A stretch of DNA of 64,000 nucleotides. Source: Flavihumibacter solisilvae (GTDB lineage Bacteria > Bacteroidota > Bacteroidia > Chitinophagales > Chitinophagaceae). The position numbers were made by a program, and so were the translations under genes. The notes beneath the pieces were generated by a model. That model was given only the letters and a program-made list of their open reading frames with translations. It did no database searches and was not told the DNA's origin. Where the stretch lies: assembly GCF_000814475.1 (NCBI RefSeq), contig NZ_JSVC01000010.1:1-64000 (forward strand), read 5' to 3'. Positions within the stretch are counted from its first letter, which is position 1; each line of letters begins with the position of its first letter. Of this stretch, positions 25,901 through 34,327 are shown in pieces.

Positions 25901-26323
25901 AAAATCGCAGTTGCGGATCACATCCTCGATCATTCCTTCAAGTCCCATATGGCGACCATCATCGGGCGAATAGATCCGCGTAATGCCATAGCTGTGTAAT
26001 TCACGGATCTCTTCGGGAAGGATGGTTCCGCCGCCGCCACCAAAGATCTTTATATGCCCGCACCCGTTTTCATCCAACAGGTCTTTCATGTATTTAAAGA
26101 ATTCGACATGCCCGCCCTGGTAGCTGGTAATGGCAATACCCTGTGCGTCTTCTTCAATTGCTGCTTCAACGATCTCATGAACAGAGCGGTTATGCCCGAG
26201 GTGGATGATCTCGGCGCCTTTCGACTGCAGGATGCGCCGCATTATATTGATCGCCGCATCATGGCCGTCGAACAATGATGCTGCTGTTACTATCCGTACT
26301 TTATTAATTGGAGTATATCCCAT
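22985..26323 (-). CDS. icmF: Fused isobutyryl-CoA mutase IcmF (adenosylcobalamin-dependent, with G-protein chaperone domain)
   Basis: 1112 aa. An N-terminal B12-binding domain (about 5-140; [17 protein letters not shown] holds the cobalt-ligating His, with SYQGGH and [12 protein letters not shown]) is followed by a MeaB-like GTPase domain (about 160-420; P-loop [19 protein letters not shown]) and a mutase TIM barrel (about 520-1090; [19 protein letters not shown]). This is the single-chain IcmF arrangement, which interconverts isobutyryl-CoA and butyryl-CoA; some members also act on isovaleryl-CoA. Branched-chain amino acid or short-chain acid metabolism is likely. A TAccTTTG -7 box lies 25 nt upstream. 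No cobalamin riboswitch is visible. Confidence 0.95.
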   Translation of the reverse strand: MGYTPINKVRIVTAASLFDGHDAAINIMRRILQSKGAEIIHLGHNRSVHEIVEAAIEEDAQGIAITSYQGGHVEFFKYMKDLLDENGCGHIKIFGGGGGTILPEEIRELHSYGITRIYSPDDGRHMGLEGMIEDVIRNCDFALNGNGVYNGSMPLGEVKDIRSIARKITNAENGDVKVQKQGKVPVLGITGTGGAGKSSVTDEIVRRFLNNFADKTIAVISVDPSKKKTGGALLGDRIRMNSISSPRAYMRSLATRDDNTALSAYVQDAINVCTAAGFELIILESAGVGQSDASILEYCDTSLYVMTPEYGAASQLEKINMLDYADVVAINKFDKNGALDALHDVRKQYKRNHNMFAAADEDLPIVGTIAAQFNDAGINELFEKIMLSVEKKTGTRYGNIEIHQHLKDTSSKSQVIPPKRVRYLSEIADNNRQYDAWVLEQATIASKLYQVNGVLQEKSMAGNEALLDIQKKYSAQLHPDCRNLVDGWPALSEKYAKEFFEYQVRDKVIRQPLTTKSLSGTSIRKVALPKFKDWGDILKWQLQENVPGEFPYTAGVFELKRQGEDPTRMFAGEGGPERTNKRFHYVSQDQDAKRLSTAFDSVTLYGEDPAVRPDIYGKVGNSGVSIATVDDAKKLYSGFDLCDPRTSVSMTINGPAPIILAFFMNAAIDQACEKWIEENDEKQLVPAAFEKKFSHLPKPIYFNPSSPERLPDTNNGLGLKLLGLSGDEVLPIDVYNKLKSEALSQVRGTVQADILKEDQAQNTCIFSTEFALKLMGDVQEYFIERKVRNFYSVSISGYHIAEAGANPITQLAFTLANGFTYVEYYLSRGMAIDDFAPNLSFFFSNGMDPEYSVIGRVARRIWAKAMKLKYKGNDRSQKLKYHIQTSGRSLHAQEIDFNDIRTTLQALYAIYDNCNSLHTNAYDEAITTPTEESVRRAMAIQLIINRELGSAKTENFIQGSFMLEELTDLVEEAVLAEFDRINERGGVLGAMERMYQRNKIQEESLYYEMQKHTGDLPIIGVNTFLNKKGSPTTIPNEVIRSTTEEKDQQIQNLHGFWKRNEGKSAMALRRLQEVAINNGNLFAELMETVKYCSLGQITHALYEVGGQYRRNM

Positions 26324-26348
26324 AAATCAGGCAATTTCAATTGGTTGA

Positions 26349-26356
26349 CAAAGGTA
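26349..26356 (-). promoter_or_regulatory. TAnnTTTG -7 promoter box for icmF
   Basis: The minus strand reads TACCTTTG, an exact consensus, 25 nt before the icmF ATG at 26323. The transcript leader would be about 20 nt, too short for a cobalamin riboswitch. Confidence 0.5.
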
Positions 26357-26439
26357 CAACAGCGAAGCTAATAACGAACGCCTGTTAGTTTCTGCAGATC
26401 GCCTTTCAAATAAGTATTATATTGGCAGAAATTGCTTTC

Positions 26440-27447
26440 ATGACCCCTGGCTTTTTTGAAACCCTTTACCGGCAGGGACTGATTTCCGAAGACTCTTTCA
26501 ATAAGGTCAAGGCTGCTCATGAGTCGCCGCGACCGGACCTCAGTACAGAATTAAAAGTGTTGTTATACCTGGGAGTGCTGCTTTCGACAACGGGCGTTGC
26601 AGTACTGGTTTACCGCTACATCGACCTGCTCGGTTCATTATCCATTGCCCTGGTCCTTGCTTTATTGGTTACAGTCATATTCAGCTATGGTTTTCTGAAA
26701 GGACCAAAGTTTGTTCGCGGTGAGGCAAAAGAACCCTCCACATTATTCGGCTACATGATACTCGCAGGCAGCCTGTTGCTGCTGATCCTTACCGGCTACC
26801 TGCAGACCGAATTCGGGGTGTTCGGTAACAGGTGGGGATTGGCAACCTTCGTCCCCATGTGCCTGTTGTTTTTTCTTGCCTATTACTTTGATCATAAGGG
26901 AGTGTTGTCACTCGCAATAACCAACCTTGCTGCCTGGATCGGAATAACGATGAACAGGACGAACTGGTATGGACTGGCAGACATGAACAATGACCACACC
27001 ATCATTGCCGGCTGTATACTGGGAGTATTCCTGATCGCGGTTTCCTGGTACTGCAGGTCTTCCGGGCTCAAGCCACACTTCGATGCGGTGTACCATCAAT
27101 TTGGCAGTCATTTCCTGTTTATATCGACACTGGCGGGAATGGTTCATTTTATCGAGGCATACCTGTTGTGGCTCCTGCTGTTGGCGGCAGCCGTATACTT
27201 CCACGTCCGCAAAGCGTTTGCAGAAGGGTCCTTCTATTACCTGCTGATTGCAAGCCTATATGGGTACCTGGGCCTTGGATTTGTGTTATCGGTTAAAGTA
27301 TTTGCCAAAGCAAGCGATTCGATAAATACCGTCCTGTACATCAATTTATGTTATTACCTGGCGACGGGCATTATGCTGGCCATTCTTCTTATACAGAAGA
27401 ACAAAGAGCTCGTCCAAATTAAAATCCCCGCCAATGATCGCTTATAA
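26440..27447 (+). CDS. DUF2157 multi-pass membrane protein
   Basis: About 335 aa from the ATG at 26440 (MTPGFFETLYRQGLISEDS); the frame is open from a TTG at 26422, but the ATG is preferred. A soluble N-terminal helical segment (about 1-45) resembles the DUF2157 start, followed by about ten hydrophobic helices. Function unknown; an inner-membrane protein. It overlaps the next gene by 14 bp, a typical co-translation arrangement. Divergent from icmF. Confidence 0.8.
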   Translation: MTPGFFETLYRQGLISEDSFNKVKAAHESPRPDLSTELKVLLYLGVLLSTTGVAVLVYRYIDLLGSLSIALVLALLVTVIFSYGFLKGPKFVRGEAKEPSTLFGYMILAGSLLLLILTGYLQTEFGVFGNRWGLATFVPMCLLFFLAYYFDHKGVLSLAITNLAAWIGITMNRTNWYGLADMNNDHTIIAGCILGVFLIAVSWYCRSSGLKPHFDAVYHQFGSHFLFISTLAGMVHFIEAYLLWLLLLAAAVYFHVRKAFAEGSFYYLLIASLYGYLGLGFVLSVKVFAKASDSINTVLYINLCYYLATGIMLAILLIQKNKELVQIKIPANDRL

Positions 27448-28603
27448 TACTACCGAACTGCATCACCTGCAAGTCCAATTTAATGTGATAGGCTGGGAGG
27501 ACGAAGGATTGATAACAGCGGAAGAGAAACGTTCAATCCTGGACAAATACCCGGTGAAACTTTTCATGCCGCAATTCTTCCTGAGACTTGGCCTGGGAAT
27601 ATTAACTGTCATTGCTTCCAGTGCGGCTGCGGGAATTCTGTTTATAGCCAATGATGCGAGAGTTCCAGAGGCGCTTTTTATCATCTGCGGTATCGGATCA
27701 ATAGCGGCGCTGGAAATCTTCATTAAAAAAAAGCACTACCGGTCAGGGGTAGATGATATACTGCTGCACCAGGGAATATTGTACCTGTTTACCGGAACCA
27801 TGATGATGCTTGCTGATGATGTAAACGACAACGCCGAATTGCTGGTCTTTTCCATTACGGCAATCATCCTGTATGGCATTGCGGCATTGAGGTACCTTGA
27901 CAGGCTTGCAGCATTATTCTTTGTTGCCGCTATAGTGGTATTTGAGTATGCCTTATTTATGAATACGCTGGGCAGACCTTCCGTGCCTTTGCTGCTGATG
28001 AATGCCAGTATCATGACCGCTTTGATTTTCTTATGCAGGAAATCGGTTGGCAAGCACTTCTCCAGGTTTCATAGCGACTTGCTCCGGTTGATAGAACTGG
28101 CAGGGATCATTTGCCTGTATATGTCGTTCCATTATTTACTGGTGGCAGGACTCTTCGAACTGCAGCCTATAACGGGAAACCGCGCAGACCTTGCGCCGCT
28201 TTCCCAAACATGGTTTTATTGGGCCTGGACAATAATTTTTCCGTTGGGCCTGCTATGGTACAGTACCTGGAAGGTTAATCGTGATTACCTGCGGCTTAGC
28301 GTGTTGATGATCCTTTCCATTTTTTACGTAAAGCATTTATTCTATCCATCTATGGCTCCTGAATGGGCTGCACTGCTGTACGGGTTGCTGTTGATTGCTG
28401 TGAGTTACTTCGTTATCAGGTACCTGCGGAAGGACAAATCGAAGTTCACTTATGAGGTGAAAGCCGATGGAACAGGAATGAACCAGGTAGAACAACTAGC
28501 GGTTACTGCAGCATTCAGCGGCACAGGATTGTCATCTTCAGAGAAGGGAACCCAATTCCATGGCGGTAATTTTGGCGGCGGTGGCGCGGGTTCCGATTAT
28601 TAA
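27434..28603 (+). CDS. DUF2157/DUF4401-like multi-pass membrane protein with glycine-rich tail
   Basis: 389 aa. An N-terminal soluble stretch (GWEDEGLITAEEKRSIL, a DUF2157-like helix pair) precedes 8-10 transmembrane helices. The last 30 residues include GGNFGGGGAGSDY, a low-complexity Gly-rich tail of the kind seen in GDYXXLXY-type proteins. It probably forms a complex with the preceding DUF2157 protein, whose gene it overlaps by 14 bp. Function unknown. Confidence 0.75.
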   Translation: MIAYNTTELHHLQVQFNVIGWEDEGLITAEEKRSILDKYPVKLFMPQFFLRLGLGILTVIASSAAAGILFIANDARVPEALFIICGIGSIAALEIFIKKKHYRSGVDDILLHQGILYLFTGTMMMLADDVNDNAELLVFSITAIILYGIAALRYLDRLAALFFVAAIVVFEYALFMNTLGRPSVPLLLMNASIMTALIFLCRKSVGKHFSRFHSDLLRLIELAGIICLYMSFHYLLVAGLFELQPITGNRADLAPLSQTWFYWAWTIIFPLGLLWYSTWKVNRDYLRLSVLMILSIFYVKHLFYPSMAPEWAALLYGLLLIAVSYFVIRYLRKDKSKFTYEVKADGTGMNQVEQLAVTAAFSGTGLSSSEKGTQFHGGNFGGGGAGSDY

Positions 28604-28627
28604 TTATTTTTCCTATCTTCCCTCCTT

Positions 28628-29194
28628 GTGAGAAAACTGGCTGCCATATTAATGGGATTGTTGCTGCTGTTCAACTGGGCAGGATACCGTGCGGTATTCT
28701 CCTGGCTTGAGTCGCACTCCAGCGAGTTACTCAATGTACATCTTGACAACAGGAACTACCAGGAAGATGAACTGGTAACCATCAAGCTTCCGATTGATGA
28801 CCTCCCTTACTATACCAACTCGCCTATTTTTGAACGGGTGAAGGGTGACGTAGTAATCGGCGGAATGAAATACCAGTATGTGGAAAGGCGGATCTACAAC
28901 GATTCGCTCGAGATGCGATGCATCCCGAATGCCCAGGCCACCAACCTTACCAATGCCCGCGATGCTTTCTTTACTATGGTGAATGACCTCCAGCATGTGA
29001 ATTCAACAGGAAAGCAGCAGCCGGCAAAACAAACACTGACATTCAAGAACCTTCTTGCGGACTACCTGGTTGAGGAAAATGCAATGCCCCAGCCACCGGT
29101 TCAGCCCGAAACGACTTGTAACTACAACCTTTATTCAGATCACCTGGCAGAAGCCTGCTGCAGTCCCGCAGAGCAACCTCCCGATGTTGCTTAG
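28628..29194 (+). CDS. Hypothetical membrane-anchored or secreted protein
   Basis: 188 aa, GTG start at 28628, 24 bp after the preceding gene. The N-terminal hydrophobic helix (AAILMGLLLLFNWAGYRAVF) is a signal or anchor; the rest is soluble with a beta-rich middle (VTIKLPIDDLPYYTNSP, ERRIYNDSLEMRC) and a low-complexity Pro/Cys C-terminus. Small proteins of this kind precede TonB-linked gene groups in Chitinophagaceae, but no function can be stated. It is probably the third gene of the 26440 unit. Confidence 0.7.
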   Translation: MRKLAAILMGLLLLFNWAGYRAVFSWLESHSSELLNVHLDNRNYQEDELVTIKLPIDDLPYYTNSPIFERVKGDVVIGGMKYQYVERRIYNDSLEMRCIPNAQATNLTNARDAFFTMVNDLQHVNSTGKQQPAKQTLTFKNLLADYLVEENAMPQPPVQPETTCNYNLYSDHLAEACCSPAEQPPDVA

Positions 29195-29322
29195 GTTTCG
29201 TGACGTTTAAAAAGTTTATAAATAAGTGCTCCCACTCCGGGCATGCCGCAGTATAGTTCACTATATTCTGACATGTCCGGATGGGCTTCACTTAATTTTC
29301 CCCCTATTCTTAATTGACCGAA

Positions 29323-30666
29323 ATGAAAACTCTGATGACGGCGGCCATTAGCGGTTGCCTGTTCTTTGTGGCCTGTGTTACCTCCTGCAAACCCGACAAT
29401 CACAATTACCAGCAAGCAATAAGTGATCCTTTACTGTTCTGCAAGACCGTGAAGAAGCTGAATAACGTGGTGCTTGAAAACAATTTCCCCCCGATGATCG
29501 CCAGCCGTAATTACGCTTATGCGACAATCGCGGCTTACGAAGTAATAGCTGCGGGAGATCCCGTGCATTACCAGTCATTGTCGGGCCAGGTGCGTCACCT
29601 GCCGGCACTGCCCGCTCCCGGTGATACTGCGAAAATCAATTTTCCACTTGCCTCGATGCTGGCTTTTACCAAAGTGGGTAATGCCGTTACGTTCCCGGAA
29701 GGAAGTATGATGGCCCATTACGATGCTTTGATCCGGATGGCCGACAGCCTGGGCATGCCGGAAGAAATGATCACAGCAACAAGGATCTATGCGGACACCG
29801 TTTCTTCCCGCATCCTTGCCTGGTCGAAGGGCGATAATTATGCACAAACACGTTCTGCAACAAGGTACACGGTGAATAACGACGCCGGGCGTTGGGTGCC
29901 TACGCCACCCATGTATGCCCAGGCAGTTGAACCACATTGGGGTGAGATCAGGCCGATGGTGATGGACAGCCTGGTAGCATGCCGGGCGCAGATTCCACCG
30001 GTGTATGATATCAAAAACCTGAAAGGACCATTTTACAGGGATATGATGGAAGTTAAGCACATAGGGGATAGTTTGACCGAAGAACAAAAACATATTGCTG
30101 ACTTCTGGGACGATAACCCGTTCAAGATGAACGTAAGCGGGCATGTGATGTTTGCTACCAAGAAGTTTTCGCCCCCGGGTCACTGGATGAATATTGTAGG
30201 CATTGCCGCACAGAAAGCCGGTGCGGATTTCAATACTACCGTTACCGCCTACACGAAAACGGCGATTGCCATGTTCGATGGCTTCATCAGCTGCTGGGAA
30301 GGCAAATTCATTTTTAACTATGTGAGGCCTGAAACGGCCATCAACCAGTTGGTAGACCCGGAATGGAGACCATATATCCAGACACCACCATTCCCTTCTT
30401 ACCCAAGTGGCCATGCGACGGTATCTGCTGCTGCCGCGGAATCCATGACAAGCGTTTTTGGCGACAAGCTCAGCTTTACCGATACATCGCTGCTTGAATT
30501 CGGAATCGGGAACCGTGAGGTCATTTCATTCCGGAGTGCCGCAAAAGAAGCTGCGATGTCGAGGCTTTACGGAGGCATCCATTACAGGTTCGATAACGAC
30601 CTGGGCGCCGAATCCGGCAAAAAAATAGGTTCACTCGTTGTGAGCCGACTGACTATGAAAAAATAA
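29323..30666 (+). CDS. Vanadium-dependent haloperoxidase / PAP2-superfamily lipoprotein, copy 1
   Basis: About 447 aa from the ATG at 29323 (a TTG 9 bp upstream is in frame but less likely). A lipoprotein signal ends near VACVTSCKPD. The three PAP2/VHPO oxyanion-binding blocks are intact: KFIFNYVRP (K-x6-RP), YPSGHAT and SRLYGGIH. The family comprises vanadate-dependent haloperoxidases and acid phosphatases sharing one fold; which activity applies cannot be read from these motifs. First gene of a six-gene envelope operon with a second paralogue, two barrels and a TonB receptor. Confidence 0.85.
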   Translation: MKTLMTAAISGCLFFVACVTSCKPDNHNYQQAISDPLLFCKTVKKLNNVVLENNFPPMIASRNYAYATIAAYEVIAAGDPVHYQSLSGQVRHLPALPAPGDTAKINFPLASMLAFTKVGNAVTFPEGSMMAHYDALIRMADSLGMPEEMITATRIYADTVSSRILAWSKGDNYAQTRSATRYTVNNDAGRWVPTPPMYAQAVEPHWGEIRPMVMDSLVACRAQIPPVYDIKNLKGPFYRDMMEVKHIGDSLTEEQKHIADFWDDNPFKMNVSGHVMFATKKFSPPGHWMNIVGIAAQKAGADFNTTVTAYTKTAIAMFDGFISCWEGKFIFNYVRPETAINQLVDPEWRPYIQTPPFPSYPSGHATVSAAAAESMTSVFGDKLSFTDTSLLEFGIGNREVISFRSAAKEAAMSRLYGGIHYRFDNDLGAESGKKIGSLVVSRLTMKK

Positions 30667-30692
30667 CCAGACCAAAAAACTGAGCGACTATT

Positions 30693-31775
30693 ATGAAAAT
30701 TATCATACCAATACTTACTGCTGCTACATTTTTTACCATTAATGCGTACTCACAGGGATGTGTGGCCCTACGTGGCACCGGAACAAGCTGTAACGTATCT
30801 GCCCAACAGGCCGATGCGGGACAATGGCAGGTATCTATGGGATACCGTTATTTCAAATCCTTCCGGCATTTTAAAGGAAAGGAAGAACAGGAAGAAAGAC
30901 TGAAACAAAATACTGAAGTGATCAACTGGCAGCACCTGCTCGACCTATCGGTAATGAAACAGGTAAACAACCGTTGGTCAATACTGGTGGGAATGCCGAT
31001 CGGCATCAACAAGCGGTCATCCTTATACGAACATGGACGCACCGAGCGGCATAATACCGAATCATTCGGGATCGGTGATATGAGGATCATGGCTTACCGC
31101 TGGATGATTGATCCCGCCAAACACAGTAAAGGGAATTTCCAGCTGGGTGCCGGGCTTAAACTGCCGACAGGGGATTATGATTACGAAGATTACTTCTATA
31201 ATGTCGGACCTAACGGTTCGCAGGAACTTAGACCGGTGGACCAGTCCATTCAACTTGGCGACGGGGGCACAGGCGTTGCCGTTGAACTGAACGGCTTTTA
31301 TAATTTCACACCCCTTGCCGGCGTATATGCAAATGCGTATTACCTGTTCAACCCAAGGGAAGTGAATGGAACCCGCACTTACCGCGAAACATTGAGCCCG
31401 ACCCTGGCCAATGAATCCATCATGAGTGTTCCCGACCAATACCTCGCCCGCGTAGGATTCAACTATAATTTCCTCGGCAGGATGCGCGGACTCTCCGCCA
31501 GCCTCGGTGGACGACTGGAAGGCATTCCTGTTGAAGACGTTCTCGGTGGCAGCAAAGGATTCCGCAGACCGGGCTATATCGTTTCGGTAGAGCCGGGACT
31601 GGTTTACCAGATGAAAAAAACAATCCTGTTCGCAAACGTTCCTGTTGCCGCAGTGCGTAACCGCACCCAGAGTGTGACCGATAAAGAAAATTCTGAGATA
31701 ACAGGTACTTACCGCCATGGTGATGCAGCATTTGCAGATTATTCAATAAATGTGGGATTGACAGTGAGGTTATAG
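30693..31775 (+). CDS. Outer-membrane beta-barrel protein, transporter-like
   Basis: 360 aa. Signal peptide (MKIIIPILTAATFFTINAYSQG), then alternating amphipathic strands ending in the aromatic-terminal SINVGLTVRL, typical of an outer-membrane barrel. A Cys pair near the mature N-terminus (GCVALRGTGTSCN) could form a disulfide. It starts 26 bp after the first PAP2 lipoprotein. Resembles COG4313-type barrels of unknown cargo; no motif identifies the ligand. Confidence 0.75.
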   Translation: MKIIIPILTAATFFTINAYSQGCVALRGTGTSCNVSAQQADAGQWQVSMGYRYFKSFRHFKGKEEQEERLKQNTEVINWQHLLDLSVMKQVNNRWSILVGMPIGINKRSSLYEHGRTERHNTESFGIGDMRIMAYRWMIDPAKHSKGNFQLGAGLKLPTGDYDYEDYFYNVGPNGSQELRPVDQSIQLGDGGTGVAVELNGFYNFTPLAGVYANAYYLFNPREVNGTRTYRETLSPTLANESIMSVPDQYLARVGFNYNFLGRMRGLSASLGGRLEGIPVEDVLGGSKGFRRPGYIVSVEPGLVYQMKKTILFANVPVAAVRNRTQSVTDKENSEITGTYRHGDAAFADYSINVGLTVRL

Positions 31776-31821
31776 GCAGGGAGAGGCTCAGATTAAATTC
31801 AACAACATTAACTGCTTTTTT

Positions 31822-32766
31822 ATGAAGTCAAAATATTTAACCGCATGCATGCTGCTTTCGGGCATGCTTTTTCATTCTGTGACAAGGGGGCAGACAGAAG
31901 TGGATGCCATCATGATGAACAAGACCCAGTTCTGTGCAGGATTCATGTACAATTATTCCAAATGGGATGAATACTGGGAGGGCACACTAAAAAGAAACAA
32001 CCTGAACCTTGGCGATGTAAGCAGCCAGTCCGTAATGTTTATGGCCAACTATGGCATAACCGACAAACTGAATGTAATGGTCGGTGCGCCGTATGTGTGG
32101 ACAAAAGCCAGCGCCGGCACCTTGAAAGGATTGGATGGTGTGCAGGACATTTCACTCAATGTAAAATGGAAACCTTATACAAAGGTGTTCGGGAAAAACA
32201 AGTTGCAACTGTTACTGGTAGGCGGCGTTTCCACTCCCCTAAGTGATTATGTAATAGATTATTTACCGTTATCGATCGGGCTGGGAAGTACAAATGTAAC
32301 CGGCAGGCTGATGATAGACTACGTTCATACCAGCAGGTTCTTCGCTACCGGCTCTGCAGCCTATGTATGGCGAAGCAATGTGAAGCTGGACCGCACGTCA
32401 TACTTCGACACTGAGCTTCATAGCACCAACGAGGTGAAAATGCCTGACGCGGCAAGCTTCCAGCTCAGGACAGGTTACCGCGGGAAGTACCTGATAGCCG
32501 AAGCATTGCTCAGCAACTGGACTACACTTGGAGGATTTGACATTACGCGGAACAACATGCCATTCCCGAGCAATAAAATGAATTCAACGAGTGCAGGGGT
32601 GAATGCCAAATACACGCTGAAGCAGCATACAAACCTGTCCTTCCTCGGCGGTGGTGGCTATGTGATCCATGGAAGGAATTCAGGCCAGGCGTTCAACGTG
32701 AATGCCGGGATCTTCTATGCACTGTACTTCAACAAAAAACTGGACAAAAACAATTTCAACCAATAA
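31822..32766 (+). CDS. Outer-membrane beta-barrel protein (COG4313-like, putative small-molecule channel)
   Basis: 314 aa with a signal peptide (KYLTACMLLSGMLFHSVTRGQ) and repeated barrel strands (YGITDKLNVMVGAPYVWTK, VNAKYTLKQHTNLSFLGG, NAGIFYALYF). The tail ends KNNFNQ rather than in an aromatic residue. Meta-pathway/transporter-type barrels of the COG4313 group are similar in length. It sits between the first barrel and the second PAP2 lipoprotein, 10 bp before the latter. Cargo unknown. Confidence 0.72.
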   Translation: MKSKYLTACMLLSGMLFHSVTRGQTEVDAIMMNKTQFCAGFMYNYSKWDEYWEGTLKRNNLNLGDVSSQSVMFMANYGITDKLNVMVGAPYVWTKASAGTLKGLDGVQDISLNVKWKPYTKVFGKNKLQLLLVGGVSTPLSDYVIDYLPLSIGLGSTNVTGRLMIDYVHTSRFFATGSAAYVWRSNVKLDRTSYFDTELHSTNEVKMPDAASFQLRTGYRGKYLIAEALLSNWTTLGGFDITRNNMPFPSNKMNSTSAGVNAKYTLKQHTNLSFLGGGGYVIHGRNSGQAFNVNAGIFYALYFNKKLDKNNFNQ

Positions 32767-32776
32767 GTGAATTGTT

Positions 32777-34327
32777 ATGAAAAAGACATTCAGATACGCA
32801 GGCATGTTCGTCCTGGTTACAGGAACGATCGTTATAGCCTGTTCCAAAGATATAAATGACAGGACGGCGAACCTGCCGCCCCTCGAGCCTGCTTCAACAG
32901 ATATTGATGCAGGAACCTGGAAACCGGTATTGCTGGCCAGTCCGGATGAGATCCAGGTACCAGCCCCGATCCCGACGAATGTGCCGGATTATGTAGCCCA
33001 GATCAATGAGATCAAGGCCACGCAGGCTGACCTGAGCGACGAAGAGAAAGGCATTGTAAAATACTGGTCTGCAGGCGGCATCTTGCGATGGAATGAGATA
33101 CTTCGTGAGCTCGTGGCAAAGCATAACCTGCCACCTTACCAGAACGAAGACGGTACATACCCTGCACCCAGTGCGACTAACCCCCTCGCCTATCCGCAGT
33201 TTCCGTTTGCCAATCCGCCATACGCAGCAAGGGCATATGCGTATGTGAGTGCCGCACAATACGATGCGCTGGTGGCTGCCTGGCATTACAAAAAATTATA
33301 CAACAGGAAAGCACCTTACAACGTAGACAGTTCGCTGAAAGTGCTGATCAACCGTTCGGAGCTGCCCTCCTATCCTTCTGAAGATGCGGTGATCGCAGGT
33401 GCAGCGGCTGAAATGATGAAACTGCTGTTTCCTGGTGACCAGGATTATATCCAGAAGAAAGCGGAAGAGCATCGCCGTTCCCGCATCATTTCGGGCGCCA
33501 ATGTCAGGAGTGATCTCGAAGCTGGTGAAGCGCTTGGGAAAGCAGTTGCACAACGCTTTGTCGCAAGAGCAAGAACAGATCGCGCCGGTGTTGCAGGTGG
33601 TAACCCGGCCATGTGGAAAAAACTTGAGGATGATTGCATCGCGCGTGGTGAAACACCCTGGTATAGCCTGGAAGTGCCAAAGCGCCCGCCCATGCTGCCA
33701 GCGTTTGGCGTAGTTAAGCCATTCCTGTTTGATTCCCTGACAACAATTGCTTTACGTCCTGGCCCACCCCCGCCGGTTGCGAGCCAGAAAATGAAGGACG
33801 AAACAAAAGAGATCTATGATTACGTGAAGAATCCGACACGCGAACAGATCAGGATCGTGCATTACTGGGCCGATGGCGTAGGCACCTATACACCGCCAGG
33901 CCACTGGGATGCCATCGCAGCTGAAGATTTCATTAAAAAGAATTTCAGTGAAGTACGGTGGGCAAGGAACATGGCATTGCTGAACATGAGTCTCATGGAT
34001 GCTGCCATTGTATGCTGGGACACTAAAATGTTTTATTTCAATCCCAGGCCGACACAGCTTGACCCGGCAATCAAGACAACTACGGGGATCCCGAATTTCC
34101 CGGCATATATCTCAGGGCACTCGACATTCAGTGGCGCAGCTGCCACCATCCTGGGTTACATAATTCCTGACAGGGCAAGCGCTTATACTGCGATGGCAGC
34201 CGAAGCATCCTTATCGAGAATGTATGGCGGCATTCACTATCGCAGTGACTGCGAGATCGGAATTGAAACTGGAAATAAAGTAGGGAATTACGCAATTGAA
34301 CGAGCAAAAACTGATGGCGCAGATTAA
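32777..34327 (+). CDS. Vanadium-dependent haloperoxidase / PAP2-superfamily lipoprotein, copy 2
   Basis: 516 aa, longer than copy 1. Lipoprotein signal MKKTFRYAGMFVLVTGTIV with Cys at IVIACSKD. The catalytic blocks are present: KMFYFNPRP, YISGHSTFSG (the usual Pro before SGH is Ile here) and SRMYGGIHYRSDC. A long N-terminal helical region (about 60-300) is typical of bacterial VHPO-like proteins. The paralogy with copy 1 in one operon suggests two related activities or a heteromeric pair. The downstream TonB gene begins inside its last codons. Confidence 0.85.
   Translation: MKKTFRYAGMFVLVTGTIVIACSKDINDRTANLPPLEPASTDIDAGTWKPVLLASPDEIQVPAPIPTNVPDYVAQINEIKATQADLSDEEKGIVKYWSAGGILRWNEILRELVAKHNLPPYQNEDGTYPAPSATNPLAYPQFPFANPPYAARAYAYVSAAQYDALVAAWHYKKLYNRKAPYNVDSSLKVLINRSELPSYPSEDAVIAGAAAEMMKLLFPGDQDYIQKKAEEHRRSRIISGANVRSDLEAGEALGKAVAQRFVARARTDRAGVAGGNPAMWKKLEDDCIARGETPWYSLEVPKRPPMLPAFGVVKPFLFDSLTTIALRPGPPPPVASQKMKDETKEIYDYVKNPTREQIRIVHYWADGVGTYTPPGHWDAIAAEDFIKKNFSEVRWARNMALLNMSLMDAAIVCWDTKMFYFNPRPTQLDPAIKTTTGIPNFPAYISGHSTFSGAAATILGYIIPDRASAYTAMAAEASLSRMYGGIHYRSDCEIGIETGNKVGNYAIERAKTDGAD

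Noticed and set aside
26324-26439. Cobalamin riboswitch upstream of icmF
   Set aside because: The gap is too short and carries an ordinary -7 box; no B12-box sequence was seen.
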